51,016 nucleotides of DNA, from positions 1 through 51,016 of the forward strand of contig JAKSMX010000019.1 in NCBI GenBank assembly GCA_024400305.1. Direction: 5' to 3'. Every line of letters begins with the position of its first letter. The stretch's first letter is position 1. The position numbers were made by a program, and so were the translations under genes. This document shows positions 1-8,233 of this stretch, piece by piece. The notes beneath the pieces are model-generated. The model saw only the letters and a program-made list of their open reading frames with translations, had not been told where the DNA came from and did not search any database. Source of the DNA: Bacteroidales bacterium (GTDB taxonomy: Bacteria > Bacteroidota > Bacteroidia > Bacteroidales > F082).

Positions 1-150
1 CTTTTTTCAGTGAAAATGACTGCAAGATGGTGATACGCATCACTTTTTTCAGTGAAAATGACTGAATGATGGTGATACGCATCACTTTTTTCGGTCATAA
101 TGACTGAATGATGGTGATACGCATCACTTTTTTCGGTCATAATGACTGAA
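1..150. repeat. 42-bp tandem repeat, about 3.6 copies
   Basis: Units begin at 1, 43, 85 and 127 and each starts CTTTTTTC followed by a variable half (AGTGAAAATGACTG or GGTCATAATGACTG) and a constant half ending GATGGTGATACGCATCA. The array may extend left of the window. The unit is a multiple of three, but no open frame with a start runs through it, so I treat it as non-coding. It lies upstream of the ATPase at 338. Confidence 0.9.
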
Positions 151-170
151 AAGTTTTTAGTTTTTAGTCT

Positions 171-237
171 TTAGTCGTTAGTCTTCAGTGTTTAGGGTCA
201 ACGGACTAATGGCTAATGGCTAACGACTAACGACTAA
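171..237. repeat. Inverted repeat of TTAGTCGTTAGTC
   Basis: TTAGTCGTTAGTC at 171-183 is the exact reverse complement of GACTAACGACTAA at 225-237. The 41-base spacer is built from related words (TTTAG, GGCTAATGGCTAA), so several registers of pairing are possible. It could act as a terminator for a gene to the left or be a dispersed repeat; nothing in the sequence decides this. Confidence 0.7.
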
Positions 238-252
238 ATTTTGCCGGTTTTC

Positions 253-282
253 TCGCATATATGAAAAAATGCAGTATCTTTG
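253..282 (+). promoter_or_regulatory. Bacteroidales-type promoter for the ATPase
   Basis: TATCTTTG at 275-282 fits the Bacteroidota -7 consensus TAnnTTTG. The upstream block GCATATATGAAAAAATG resembles the blocks in the three promoters at 1787, 2216 and 2757. The -33 element would be TCG rather than TTG. Confidence 0.6.
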
Positions 283-337
283 CAGTCGCTAAAAACGTGT
301 ATTTACACGGAATCAACGAATACAATATATTTTTGCG

Positions 338-1594
338 ATGCAGATAAAAAGAGAAAAATACCTTCAGGAACTCATCAATGCATGCGGAAATCGCATGATT
401 AAGGTGATTACCGGCATGCGCCGATGTGGTAAATCGTATTTGCTATTTACTATCTTTCGTAACTATCTTGTGGAGCATGGGACAGAGGAAGACCATATTA
501 TTATGGTTGATTTGGAAAACCGTCGAAATATAGCATTGCGCGATCCGGATGTGCTACTAAATCACATATTTGATAGAATTGTGGATAAGGGGCATTATTA
601 TGTATTATTGGACGAGGTACAGTTGGTTAGTGAGTTTGAAGATGTACTGAATAGTTTTCTTAAAGAGGATAATGTTGATGTGTTTGTTACGGGAAGTAAC
701 GCAAAATTCCTGAGCAAAGATGTGATTACCGAATTTCGTGGTCGAGGCGATGAAATCCGTATTCACCCACTTTCGTTCCGCGAGTTTGCAGAGCATAGGC
801 AATCTTATTCTGACGCCATGTTGCGTGAATATATGTTGTATGGCGGCCTCCCACAAGTGGTATTGGAAAACGACCCTGCACGCAAAGTCGCATACCTGAA
901 ACAACAATTCACACACACCTACTTGCGTGACATCAAAGATAGGTATAATATTCAAAACGATAGCGACTTGTTGGAACTTATAACCATAATATCATCCTGT
1001 ATTGGGTCTCTTACCAATCCCCCCAAAATAGCCAACACCTTCAAGACTGTCAAGCAAAGTAAGATCTCCGCAGATACTATTCGCCAATATTTGGAGTATA
1101 TGGAAGATGCATTTATGATTGAGAGATCTATTCGCTATGATATTAAAGGGCGTAAATATATTGATTCACCCTATAAATATTACTTCGAAGATTTAGGATT
1201 ACGTAATGCTCGTGTAGGATTCCGTCAAACCGAATTACCGCATATAATGGAAAATTTGCTATATAATGAACTTCGTGAGGCGGGATTTACGGTAGATGTT
1301 GGACAGGTATATAGCGAGCATAAGAATGAGGATGGCAAACGGCAGCGCAATATATTAGAGGTGGATTTCGTGTGCAACCGAGGGTATAATCGAGTATATG
1401 TTCAATCGGCTTTTGCAATGGATACTGATGATAAACGTAATCAAGAATTTGCTTCGTTACGCAAATTGAACGATGGTTTCCGTAAACTTGTTATCGTTTA
1501 TGGACTGCAGCCGACCTATATGAATGATGATGGCTTATTTATCGTTAATTTAGTGGATTTCCTTATGAATCCGGCAAAATTTATCGGTGAATAG
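338..1594 (+). CDS. AAA ATPase, DUF4143-type
   Basis: This 418-residue protein belongs to the bacterial/archaeal ATPase group with an N-terminal AAA_14-like P-loop domain and a C-terminal DUF4143 domain. The Walker A motif GMRRCGKS is at residues 26-33, Walker B YYVLLDE at about 87-93, and a sensor-like segment FVTGSNAKFL at about 116-125. The C-terminal part (about 340-357) has the E-V-D-F pattern of a PD-(D/E)XK-like fold, but the usual ExK is replaced by QSA, so nuclease activity is doubtful. The biological role of this family is not settled; members are common in accessory regions of Bacteroidales. The ATG at 338 follows its promoter by about 55 bases. It stands alone, and DNA on both sides is repeat-rich. 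Confidence 0.85.
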   Translation: MQIKREKYLQELINACGNRMIKVITGMRRCGKSYLLFTIFRNYLVEHGTEEDHIIMVDLENRRNIALRDPDVLLNHIFDRIVDKGHYYVLLDEVQLVSEFEDVLNSFLKEDNVDVFVTGSNAKFLSKDVITEFRGRGDEIRIHPLSFREFAEHRQSYSDAMLREYMLYGGLPQVVLENDPARKVAYLKQQFTHTYLRDIKDRYNIQNDSDLLELITIISSCIGSLTNPPKIANTFKTVKQSKISADTIRQYLEYMEDAFMIERSIRYDIKGRKYIDSPYKYYFEDLGLRNARVGFRQTELPHIMENLLYNELREAGFTVDVGQVYSEHKNEDGKRQRNILEVDFVCNRGYNRVYVQSAFAMDTDDKRNQEFASLRKLNDGFRKLVIVYGLQPTYMNDDGLFIVNLVDFLMNPAKFIGE

Positions 1595-1639
1595 TTACAA
1601 ATAGAACATCGCGCAGCAAATATCGTAAAACAAATAACT

Positions 1640-1710
1640 ATGCGTAAACTATTTTTATTATCGCCGCCCTGACGTTGAGTGTGGGGAGAGAAAGCCCCCC
1701 GACCCCCTAA
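1640..1710 (+). pseudogene. Secreted-protein stub with frameshifted signal peptide
   Basis: ATG at 1640 opens MRKLFLLSPP and stops at 1672. A one-base shift after MRKLF would continue as IIAALTLSVG, which completes a plausible signal peptide, and stops at 1710. The same MRKLF start with a similar shift recurs at 1885. I infer a decayed fragment of a secreted protein; no function can be given. Confidence 0.4.
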
Positions 1711-1716
1711 AGGGGG
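1703..1716. repeat. CCCCCT/AGGGGG hairpin
   Basis: CCCCCT at 1703-1708 and AGGGGG at 1711-1716 form a tight GC-rich hairpin inside AGCCCCCCGACCCCCT. Similar C/G-run palindromes are scattered repeats in many Bacteroidota genomes (recalled, not checked). It lies within the decayed stub. Confidence 0.55.
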
Positions 1717-1786
1717 AGTTTACGCCCTTTGGAATAGTTTAGAGTTGTTCTAAAGTTGAAAGTTTTCATAAAAATCACTTATTTAC

Positions 1787-1817
1787 TTGCATATATCAAA
1801 AAAAATCCGTACCTTTG
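1787..1817 (+). promoter_or_regulatory. Promoter with TTG and TACCTTTG
   Basis: TTG at 1787-1789 and TACCTTTG at 1810-1817 are 20 bases apart, the usual -33/-7 spacing in Bacteroidota. The block between them begins GCATATATCAAA and is shared with the promoters at 2216 and 2757. It would drive the reading frame starting at 1885. Confidence 0.7.
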
Positions 1818-1884
1818 CGCCCGAAACTGATAAAGTCTGCTTTAGGAGGCAGCAAAAATAAATCACAAATCACAAATTAAATTT

Positions 1885-2189
1885 ATGCGTAAACTATTTT
1901 TTCAATTCGCACTCTCTGCCTGGTGGCAGTAATGTGCATGGTTTCAGCAAATGCTCTGGCGTATGATGTCTATGATGGCAGTGATAATATTTATGTTGCA
2001 GCAGACAAAATCCTCGTCGTTGAAGAGGATGCTACGGTCGATAATTGTGATATTAATGGAGGTGGTGTGCTGATAATAAAAGAAGGAAAAACCGTAACGG
2101 TGACAACGAATTTCAACTGCTTAAATAGTACTATTTATGTGTATGACACCTTAAATATTGAAGGGGACTTCTATAAATTAAACATCTGA
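1885..2189 (+). pseudogene. Short secreted protein, frameshifted in its signal peptide
   Basis: ATG at 1885 gives MRKLFFQFALS and then stops at 1932. Skipping one base near 1919 joins it to an open frame reading LVAVMCMVSANALA and then YDVYDGSDNIYVAADKILV, a normal signal peptide followed by a mature part to 2189. A GTG start at 1923 would give an 88-residue protein without a charged N-terminus, which makes a poor signal. The mature part (VLIIKEGKTVTVTTNFNC) has short beta-repeat character as in Bacteroidales surface proteins, but is too short to classify. I favour a broken gene. A sequencing error is the alternative. Confidence 0.5.
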
Positions 2190-2215
2190 CAATCAAAGAA
2201 ATATATCGATAAAAT

Positions 2216-2246
2216 TTGCATATGTCAAATATTTTTTGTAACTTTG
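2216..2246 (+). promoter_or_regulatory. Promoter upstream of IS5-type remnant
   Basis: TTG at 2216-2218 and TAACTTTG at 2239-2246 are separated by 20 bases. The intervening GCATATGTCAAA matches the promoters at 1787 and 2757. It lies 16 bases before the transposase ATG. Confidence 0.65.
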
Positions 2247-2262
2247 CATAAAAATTACGAAA

Positions 2263-2693
2263 ATGAAGGCAAAATTCGCACAACTGAAACCAGCAAGTCT
2301 CTTTGAGAAAGAAGAAACAATGACCAACTTATCCGCTTTAGGCAACCCATTGGACAGATTGGAACAGTATATTGACTTTGAGATGTTCCGCCCCATGCTG
2401 GAGGATGCTTTATATAAAAAGGATTGCAAGAGTAACGCCGGTTTATTTGTGAGAAGGGTTTCCGTAACCATCCCTTAACCGATGAACAAAAGGCTAATAA
2501 TCGCCAAAAATCCAAGATTCGCTGCCGTGTGGAGCATATTTTTGGATTTGAAGAAGGAAGTATGAAAGGTTTGGTCGTGAGGAGTATCGGTTTGATGCGT
2601 GCAAAAGCAAATGTCGCATTGACGAGTTTGGTGTATAATATGTTTCGTTTTATCCAGATTGTGCGTTATAAGCCAGAATGGGTAAAAATTTAA
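2263..2693 (+). pseudogene. IS5-type transposase, internally deleted
   Basis: Residues 1-60 (from MKAKFAQLKP to CKSNAG) match the N-terminal region of IS5-like DDE transposases. Near 2443 the sequence jumps to a different frame encoding EKGFRNHPLTDEQ, then RCRVEHIFG, and ends FRFIQIVRYKPEW before TAA at 2691-2693. That segment is the usual C-terminal end, with the RVEHIFG region holding the catalytic Glu. The centre, with the two catalytic Asp residues, is missing and the frames disagree, so the product is inactive. I could not define terminal inverted repeats. Confidence 0.8.
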
Positions 2694-2756
2694 TAGGTTT
2701 ATAACATGTTGAATATCAGTATATTATGGGGGGGGTAAAAATAATGCGAGAGATAT

Positions 2757-2786
2757 TTGCACATATCAAAAAAAGTTGTAACTTTG
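2757..2786 (+). promoter_or_regulatory. Orphan promoter
   Basis: TTG at 2757-2759 and TAACTTTG at 2779-2786 with a 19-base spacer and the shared block GCACATATCAAA. No intact gene follows, so it probably belongs to a lost gene. Confidence 0.55.
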
Positions 2787-3240
2787 CAGTCAGTTTTTGA
2801 AAAAGAATAGTTAAATCAATATGAGATAGTGCCTGTTTAGGGCGAGCTTTGTCGAATCAGATACAGGGTTCTGCTGATAAGACAAAGGAACTGAATTTAT
2901 AGAACCCATCTAAACAAATAATCTTTTTTTCTCCTTGCCTGAAAACGCACATCCCACCGCCATCGCGAGCGAAGTCGAGTAACCTCGTGCACCCATCCCC
3001 AGTCAGATGCCGTCTCTAAAAAACGCAACAGGTCTGCAAGAGCTTTTGCCTCGCTTCCAACCACGCCCCGCCAAGCCAACACGCCCCAACTTCTATTTGC
3101 GCACCTCGTTATAGCGGTGGCAGAAGCACTCGCCTGAAGCACTATAATGCATCTATTTCTTCAGACCATTTTGTTGCCAGGTTAAGGTGATAAATTCCTG
3201 CTGGTTTTACATTGCAAAATTACATTTTTGTTAATTCCAT
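2787..3240. other. Non-coding accessory stretch
   Basis: No convincing gene is present. The part around 2930-3140 is GC-rich and holds an 81-residue open frame on the minus strand with no recognisable domain. The region sits between two transposase remnants and is probably decayed mobile DNA. Confidence 0.5.
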
Positions 3241-3428
3241 GATTTTCAAGTTCGGGCTGGTGCTTGCTGCCCAGTTCGGGCAGCGTCTTGTTCTCCTGCA
3301 TCGCTTTCAAGGCGAACTCCGCCGTGTATTTGCGGCGGCTGATTTTCTTTGGGTCACCCATTTTTTTCAGAATTTTGTGCAGAGATAATCACTTTAGGCT
3401 CTGGTCTGAATTTTTGGTAGCATTATAC
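3241..3428 (-). mobile_element. IS3-type element remnant (orfA start plus terminus)
   Basis: On the minus strand ATG at 3362 opens MGDPKKISRRKYTAEF, then ALKAMQENKTLPELGSKHQ, the helix-turn-helix start of an IS3-family orfA. Compared with the copy at 13841, four residues (KAKV) are missing and the remainder is replaced by unrelated sequence. Bases 3388-3428 are the element end: their reverse complement, from GTATAATGCTACC through AGAGCCTAAAGTGATTATCT, is nearly identical to 13775-13820. Only about 190 bases survive. Confidence 0.75.
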
Positions 3429-3543
3429 CGGATTATCGCGACAAGCTTTATCTTATTGATGAAAAAACGATGTTTTAAATCGACGACAACGGCAACATAT
3501 TTTTGTGAGCCATTTCTTTGACTTAACGTTATTCACCTGCGGA

Positions 3544-4785
3544 TCAAACGTGTTTTTCGCAAAGGATGATGACTTTTTTGTCGTCTCTCATCGTTGTGCC
3601 GAAGACAAAGGTGTCATCGCTCTCCTGAAGATTGAGATTTTTACGCAAGTCGTTGGCGGTCAATGGGAAATTACGCGTCACCACAGACGCCCTCTTAACA
3701 TCTTTCAAAAGTTCCTTCTTGACCTTCTTGTCGAAATTTGAAAATGCGATAACTTCAAAAACACGTCCCGGAAAATCCGGAATCAGATTGTCGGAAGTGT
3801 ATAAGTGACTGTTTACGTGCAGCTTATCAATCTTGAAACTTTGCGAAACGAGTCTGAAAACCCCGGCTTTCATCAGCGATGAGTTCGGCTCGTAGAGATA
3901 TTTCCTTATTGTGTCGGCGAAAACCGGAACGGCGTTTTTCTCGTCATCATCAAAACAGCAAAATTCATCCTGTCCTGAAATCACATCCTGCCTCAAATTC
4001 ACGCAAACAATTTTTATACTCCCCGCAAAACCACGTTCAAGCAGGACGAGGATCTCCTTGCATTCGTTCTTCACAGAAACGACATGAATCTCTTTGATGT
4101 TTTTCAACTCGCTGCAAATCAGCGAAATGTCGAGCATCGGCGAGGTCTTTATCAGGATGTGTTCCGCAACCTCAAGCATTTTTTCCTGAAGTTCCACGAC
4201 ATCGGGGCTGCAGTCGCGGAGCGAGACCATCTTGCGGTTGAATGCATCGCGTCGGGCGGGGTCAGCGAAAATCCATGATGATTTCTGGCACGGATCGCAC
4301 GGAATTTCATCCAGAAACGATTTTGCATCATCGTTCAGGACATTGATTTTCCTGCCGAGAACGCGGAAATTGTTTTCAGCCAATTCACACAATTCCTTCT
4401 GATTTTCAACATAATACGCATTACGGAAATTTTCCGAAAGGAAGTACGAATCAATGCCGAGACCGCCTGTCAAATCAATGAACGTGGAATGTGAATCATC
4501 GTTGTCAGGCTGCGGAGGTGCACCGCAGTGTGTCTTTACGATTTTCGCCTTGTATTTCGCGGTGAGTTCGGAGGAACATTGTTCAAGAGAAAGATGTTTC
4601 GGAAAGAGCAGATCGGGGTTTGCCGCCCACGACGGCACTTTCTTAGACAGGATTTGACGTGCCTCTATCTGACTGAACGCCAGCGACTTGTCAACGTCAG
4701 CCGGTATTTTTTTCAATGCCAGCTGACGTATGTTATCGTGAATATGAGTTTCGATAAAAAGACGTGTCGCGTCGTTGAGAATCAT
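3544..4785 (-). CDS. Class I SAM-dependent methyltransferase, THUMP-like
   Basis: From the ATG at 4785 the protein has 413 residues. The SAM-binding motif I, DLTGGLGID, is at about residues 104-112, and DPARR at about 175-179 occupies the catalytic motif IV position. The last part resembles the THUMP-like domain found in this Bacteroidota family, which suggests an RNA substrate; the exact target is unknown. A TTG at 4794 in the same frame would overlap the stop of the upstream gene by four bases, but the ATG six bases into the intergenic space looks better. It follows the CstA-type gene closely on the same strand and is probably cotranscribed. A Pro/Asp/Ser-rich insertion precedes motif I. 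Confidence 0.75.
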   Translation of the reverse strand: MILNDATRLFIETHIHDNIRQLALKKIPADVDKSLAFSQIEARQILSKKVPSWAANPDLLFPKHLSLEQCSSELTAKYKAKIVKTHCGAPPQPDNDDSHSTFIDLTGGLGIDSYFLSENFRNAYYVENQKELCELAENNFRVLGRKINVLNDDAKSFLDEIPCDPCQKSSWIFADPARRDAFNRKMVSLRDCSPDVVELQEKMLEVAEHILIKTSPMLDISLICSELKNIKEIHVVSVKNECKEILVLLERGFAGSIKIVCVNLRQDVISGQDEFCCFDDDEKNAVPVFADTIRKYLYEPNSSLMKAGVFRLVSQSFKIDKLHVNSHLYTSDNLIPDFPGRVFEVIAFSNFDKKVKKELLKDVKRASVVTRNFPLTANDLRKNLNLQESDDTFVFGTTMRDDKKVIILCEKHV

Positions 4786-4790
4786 CTGTG

Positions 4791-6428
4791 TCAATCTTCA
4801 ATCTTCGGGCCGACGTCGATTTTACCGGTTTTCCACAGGTAGAAAGCGGCGGTGAATCCTGTTGTGACAAGAATCGCTATTGTCAACGCCAATCCGGGGG
4901 CTATGCCTTTGCCCGCGACGTATGCGCCCGAAGGTGCTTCGAGGATAAACATCATCGTGACCACCGACATGAACATCGCCGGGATGAGGGTGACAAAATA
5001 ATTCCTGCGTTTCGTTGTAAGGTAAACGGTGATCGCCCACAAGGTAATAGCCGCCATCACCTGGTTGCTCCAAGCGAAGTAACGCCATATCACGCCGAAA
5101 TTGGCGGGGTCGTTCATCATAAACATCAGGAAGCCAGCGCATGCCGCAAAGATGATCATGCTGATGAGCATACGGTTCTTGAAATTTTTCTGTTCGATAT
5201 GCAGGGTGTCGGCGACAATCAGACGTGCCGCACGCAACGCCGTGTCTCCGGAAGAAATAGGCGCGAACACTACACCGAGAACGGCGAGTATTCCGCCGAG
5301 TCTTCCCAACCAGCTGTGACAGATGAAATTGACGATAGCACCGGCACCGTAGCCGACTTCCTGCGGCACGCCGTTGACGACCGTTGTATATGTCGGGCCG
5401 TGTTCCTGGAAGAATGTAGTCGCGGCGACGGCCCATATAAGAGCCACGATGCCTTCGGCCACCATCGCACCGTAGAATACCGGACGCGCGTACTTCTCGT
5501 TCTTCAGACACCTCGCCATCATCGGCGACTGTGTCGCATGGAAACCGCTGATGGCACCGCAGGCGATTGACACAAACATCATCGGGAAAATCGGCGCCGG
5601 GTCGAACTTCGTCCCGAAGCCATTCCATATCTCCGGCAGGTCAGGCCATTGTATGAACAGCACGAACATGAGGCTTATCGCCATGAACAGCAAAGCGATG
5701 GCGAAAATCGGATAGATCCTTCCGATGATTGTGTTGATTGGAAACAGCGTTGCGGCGAGATAATACGCGAATATCAAAATGATCCAGAAATAGATGTTCT
5801 TGTAGAATGGGACATGGTCGGGCTTGTCGCTTGACAGCGTCACCTGACCGGTGCTTGAGTCTTGGGTCTCAACAACCCTGACATCATAATCGGTAAGCTG
5901 GTTGATGCGGGTGCTTTCGTCGATGATGGTGTCGTTGGCGATCTTCTCGTAAGCGGTCTGTCCCTCAAAAGTGCCGACGATGATTTGCGCGGGCTGCGAC
6001 ACGAAGACCGTCCCGGCAAGGATGAGGAGAATCAGCGTGAAAATCAACATGATGCCATTGACTTTCTTTCCGAGATAACGTCCGATGAGCTGCGGGAGAC
6101 TCTCGCCGCCTCTTCTTATTGACATCATTCCTGAAGAGAAATCGTGGACCGCACCGGCGAAAATCGTGCCGAAGACAATCCACAGATACGACGCAGTGCC
6201 GAACTGCGCCCCCATGATGGCACCGAAGACCGGGCCGAGACCCGCGATGTTGAGGAACTGAATCATGAACACCTTCCACGTCGGCATCGGCACGTAATCC
6301 ATGCCGTCGGCCTTCGTCATGGCAGGCGTCGGACGCTTAGGGTCAACATCAAACAGCCTACCTATGTATCTGCCGTAGAAAATGAAACCTAAAATCAATG
6401 CAATCAATGCAATAATGAATGTAATCAT
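4791..6428 (-). CDS. cstA: CstA-type carbon starvation transporter
   Basis: This 545-residue polytopic membrane protein matches the CstA family across its length: an N-terminal GRYIGRLFDVDP segment, then GLGPVFGAIMGAQFG, FAGAVHDFSSGMMSIRRGGES, and later FAPISSGDTALRAARLIVAD. About 14 hydrophobic segments are visible. CstA and its relatives import pyruvate or small peptides when preferred carbon runs out. It is shorter than E. coli CstA (about 700 residues), as is common for Bacteroidota members. Two REP-like palindromes lie between it and prfB. The start ATG at 6428 is the only sensible one. Confidence 0.85.
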   Translation of the reverse strand: MITFIIALIALILGFIFYGRYIGRLFDVDPKRPTPAMTKADGMDYVPMPTWKVFMIQFLNIAGLGPVFGAIMGAQFGTASYLWIVFGTIFAGAVHDFSSGMMSIRRGGESLPQLIGRYLGKKVNGIMLIFTLILLILAGTVFVSQPAQIIVGTFEGQTAYEKIANDTIIDESTRINQLTDYDVRVVETQDSSTGQVTLSSDKPDHVPFYKNIYFWIILIFAYYLAATLFPINTIIGRIYPIFAIALLFMAISLMFVLFIQWPDLPEIWNGFGTKFDPAPIFPMMFVSIACGAISGFHATQSPMMARCLKNEKYARPVFYGAMVAEGIVALIWAVAATTFFQEHGPTYTTVVNGVPQEVGYGAGAIVNFICHSWLGRLGGILAVLGVVFAPISSGDTALRAARLIVADTLHIEQKNFKNRMLISMIIFAACAGFLMFMMNDPANFGVIWRYFAWSNQVMAAITLWAITVYLTTKRRNYFVTLIPAMFMSVVTMMFILEAPSGAYVAGKGIAPGLALTIAILVTTGFTAAFYLWKTGKIDVGPKIED

Positions 6429-6474
6429 ATTCCAAATATTATAAATTAAACAATAATCAACGTTTATGATTCCA

Positions 6475-6549
6475 CGGATATGGAACCGCTACGCGGTTCT
6501 CTCACATAACCACACAATTAGCTACGGATATGGAACCGCTACGCGGTTC
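6475..6549. repeat. Two REP-like palindromes (GAACCGC TAC GCGGTTC)
   Basis: Hairpins 6483-6499 and 6533-6549 each have a 7-bp stem and a 3-base loop, and each is preceded by ACGGATATG. They face the same way as the array at 9841 and opposite to the copies at 9002-9072. They sit between prfB and the CstA gene and could also terminate prfB transcription. Confidence 0.85.
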
Positions 6550-6570
6550 TTTCTCATTTCGTCCTTTTCT

Positions 6571-7681
6571 CTATTTCTGTCCAAATTCCATCAGGTAGGC
6601 CTTGATGAACTCGTCGATCTTGCCGTCCATGACACCCTGCACGTTGCTGGTCTGGTAGTTGGTGCGGTGGTCTTTCACACGGCGGTCGTCGAAGACGTAC
6701 GAGCGTATCTGCGAGCCCCATTCTATCTTTTTCTTGTTAGCCTCGATCTTGTTTTTCTCTTCCATGCGATGTTGCAGCTCCTTGTCGTACAGCTGTGATT
6801 TCAGGAGACGCAGAGCGTTCTCCTTGTTTTTCGGCTGGTCGCGCGACTCGGTGTTTTCAATGAGGATCTCCTCTTCATGTCCGTCGTACGGGTCTTTGTA
6901 TTGGTAACGTAATCTGACGCCCGACTCCACCTTGTTGACGTTCTGTCCGCCCGCGCCGCCGCTGCGGAAGGTGTCCCACGACAGGCGTGACTGTTCGATG
7001 ACGACTTCTATTGTGTCGTCGATGAGCGGCGACACGAACACGGAGCTGAACGAGGTCATGCGTTTGCCCTGCGCGTTGAACGGGGAGACGCGCACGAGGC
7101 GGTGCACTCCGTTCTCGCCTTTGAGGTAGCCGTAGGCATAGTCGCCGTCGATCTCCATCGTCACCGACTTGATGCCCGCGTCGTCGCCATCGAGGATGTT
7201 GCTGACGCGCACCTTGTAGTTATGGGCTTCAGCGTAGCGCATATACATACGCATGAGCATCTCCGCCCAGTCCTGCGACTCGGTGCCGCCCGCCCCCGCG
7301 TTGATCTTCAGCACGCAGCTCATCGAATCGGCCTCCTCGTGAAGCATGTTGCGGAACTCGAGTTCATCAACCAATTTTATTGTCAGGTCGTATTGCGCAT
7401 CGACTTCCTCTTCCGTCGCCTCGCCTTCCTTGGCGAAGTCGTACAGCACGCCGAGGTCGTCGTTGGCCTTCACGATGTCGTCGTAAGCCGTCACCCAGCT
7501 CTTGATGTCGCGCATCCTGCGCATGACGACCTTGCCGTTCTTTGGGTCGTCCCAGAAGCCGTCGGCTTTCGTTTGTTCCTCTAATTCAGCTATTTGCGAC
7601 AACTTTGTGTCGATGTCAAAGATACCTCCTCAAGGCATCGATCCTCTTACATAGTTCTTTCTGGCTTTCAGATGTTATCAT
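6571..7681 (-). CDS. prfB: Peptide chain release factor 2 with programmed +1 frameshift
   Basis: The ATG at 7681 opens a 21-codon leader frame, MITSESQKELCKRIDALRRYL, ended by TGA at 7618-7616. The context AGGAGG TAT CTT TGA C is the classic RF2 frameshift site: an internal Shine-Dalgarno, a CTT slippery codon and UGA-C. Slipping by one base gives D-I-D-T-K and joins the 343-codon main frame, for 369 residues in all. In full numbering the UGA-recognising SPF tripeptide is at 199-201 and the GGQ motif at 244-246, close to the E. coli positions. RF2 therefore controls its own synthesis: low RF2 slows termination at the leader UGA and favours the shift. Confidence 0.95.
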
Positions 7682-7703
7682 TTCATGATTAAATTTGAAG
7701 CGG

Positions 7704-7711
7704 CAAAGGTA
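7704..7711 (-). promoter_or_regulatory. prfB -7 promoter element
   Basis: On the minus strand TACCTTTG at 7711-7704 lies about 22 bases before the leader ATG of prfB. No clear TTG sits at the usual -33 distance. Confidence 0.5.
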
Positions 7712-7774
7712 CGAAAAATTTCAAAAGGAGACGTATTAATTAAGGTGAAAAAAAATATTTGAAATGAGGTTGAA

Positions 7775-7800
7775 GTTCGGGAAAAAGTGTATTTTTGCAA
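7775..7800 (+). repeat. 26-bp direct repeat, copy 1, with promoter
   Basis: The 26 bases starting GTTCGGGAAAAAG and ending TTTTTGCAA recur exactly at 8645-8670. TATTTTTG at 7790-7797 is a -7 element. The first gene of the module starts 14 bases downstream. Confidence 0.9.
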
Positions 7801-7813
7801 TCAAAAAATTTGT

Positions 7814-8233
7814 ATGTGTGAAGCAACATTGATATCAAATAAAATTGTCAGATTAGGCACTAGGTCATACCAGCAGATGATGGAAGCCATGACACCTGAT
7901 TCATACAGCGTGACACAGCTTTCACGTTTGAACAGAGATTTGGAATCATTCTACGAAACGCTTTATAATCAATGGAATACGATTACAGAAGAAGAATATA
8001 AGACATTCGGAAACCAACTTGTTGTGATGTTGCAGACTTTGAAAGATTTGTATTTGGCATGCAAACGAATCGGCGGCAACAAGAATTTAGACAAACAGGT
8101 TGAGTTGCTTGGTATGAATTATTCCGCCATTTGTGAAGTGAACAATGACATTGTGAATTTTCGGATAAAATTGCCAAAGGACGATGGGTTTAAAAAGGTT
8201 ATGGAAGAGGCGGCGAAAAGGATAAACAGATGA
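7814..8233 (+). CDS. Helical protein of a two-gene module, candidate antitoxin
   Basis: The ATG at 7814 gives 139 residues starting MCEATLISNKIV; in-frame sequence upstream overlaps the promoter, so this start is preferred. The protein is predicted mostly helical, without signal peptide, membrane segment or an obvious helix-turn-helix. I do not recognise the family. Its stop overlaps the start of the next gene as ATGA, which indicates translational coupling. Because the partner resembles a RelE-fold toxin, an antitoxin role is a reasonable guess, but this protein is longer than usual antitoxins. Confidence 0.6.
   Translation: MCEATLISNKIVRLGTRSYQQMMEAMTPDSYSVTQLSRLNRDLESFYETLYNQWNTITEEEYKTFGNQLVVMLQTLKDLYLACKRIGGNKNLDKQVELLGMNYSAICEVNNDIVNFRIKLPKDDGFKKVMEEAAKRINR

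Noticed and set aside
1-150. CRISPR array
   Set aside because: Units are contiguous 42-bp copies without unique spacers, and no cas genes are near.
2897-3142. 81-codon minus-strand open frame
   Set aside because: No recognisable domain, no promoter or clear start, and it lies in decayed DNA between transposase remnants.
5101-6392. Several plus-strand open frames opposite the CstA-type gene
   Set aside because: All lie antisense to a well-conserved transporter and show no protein features.
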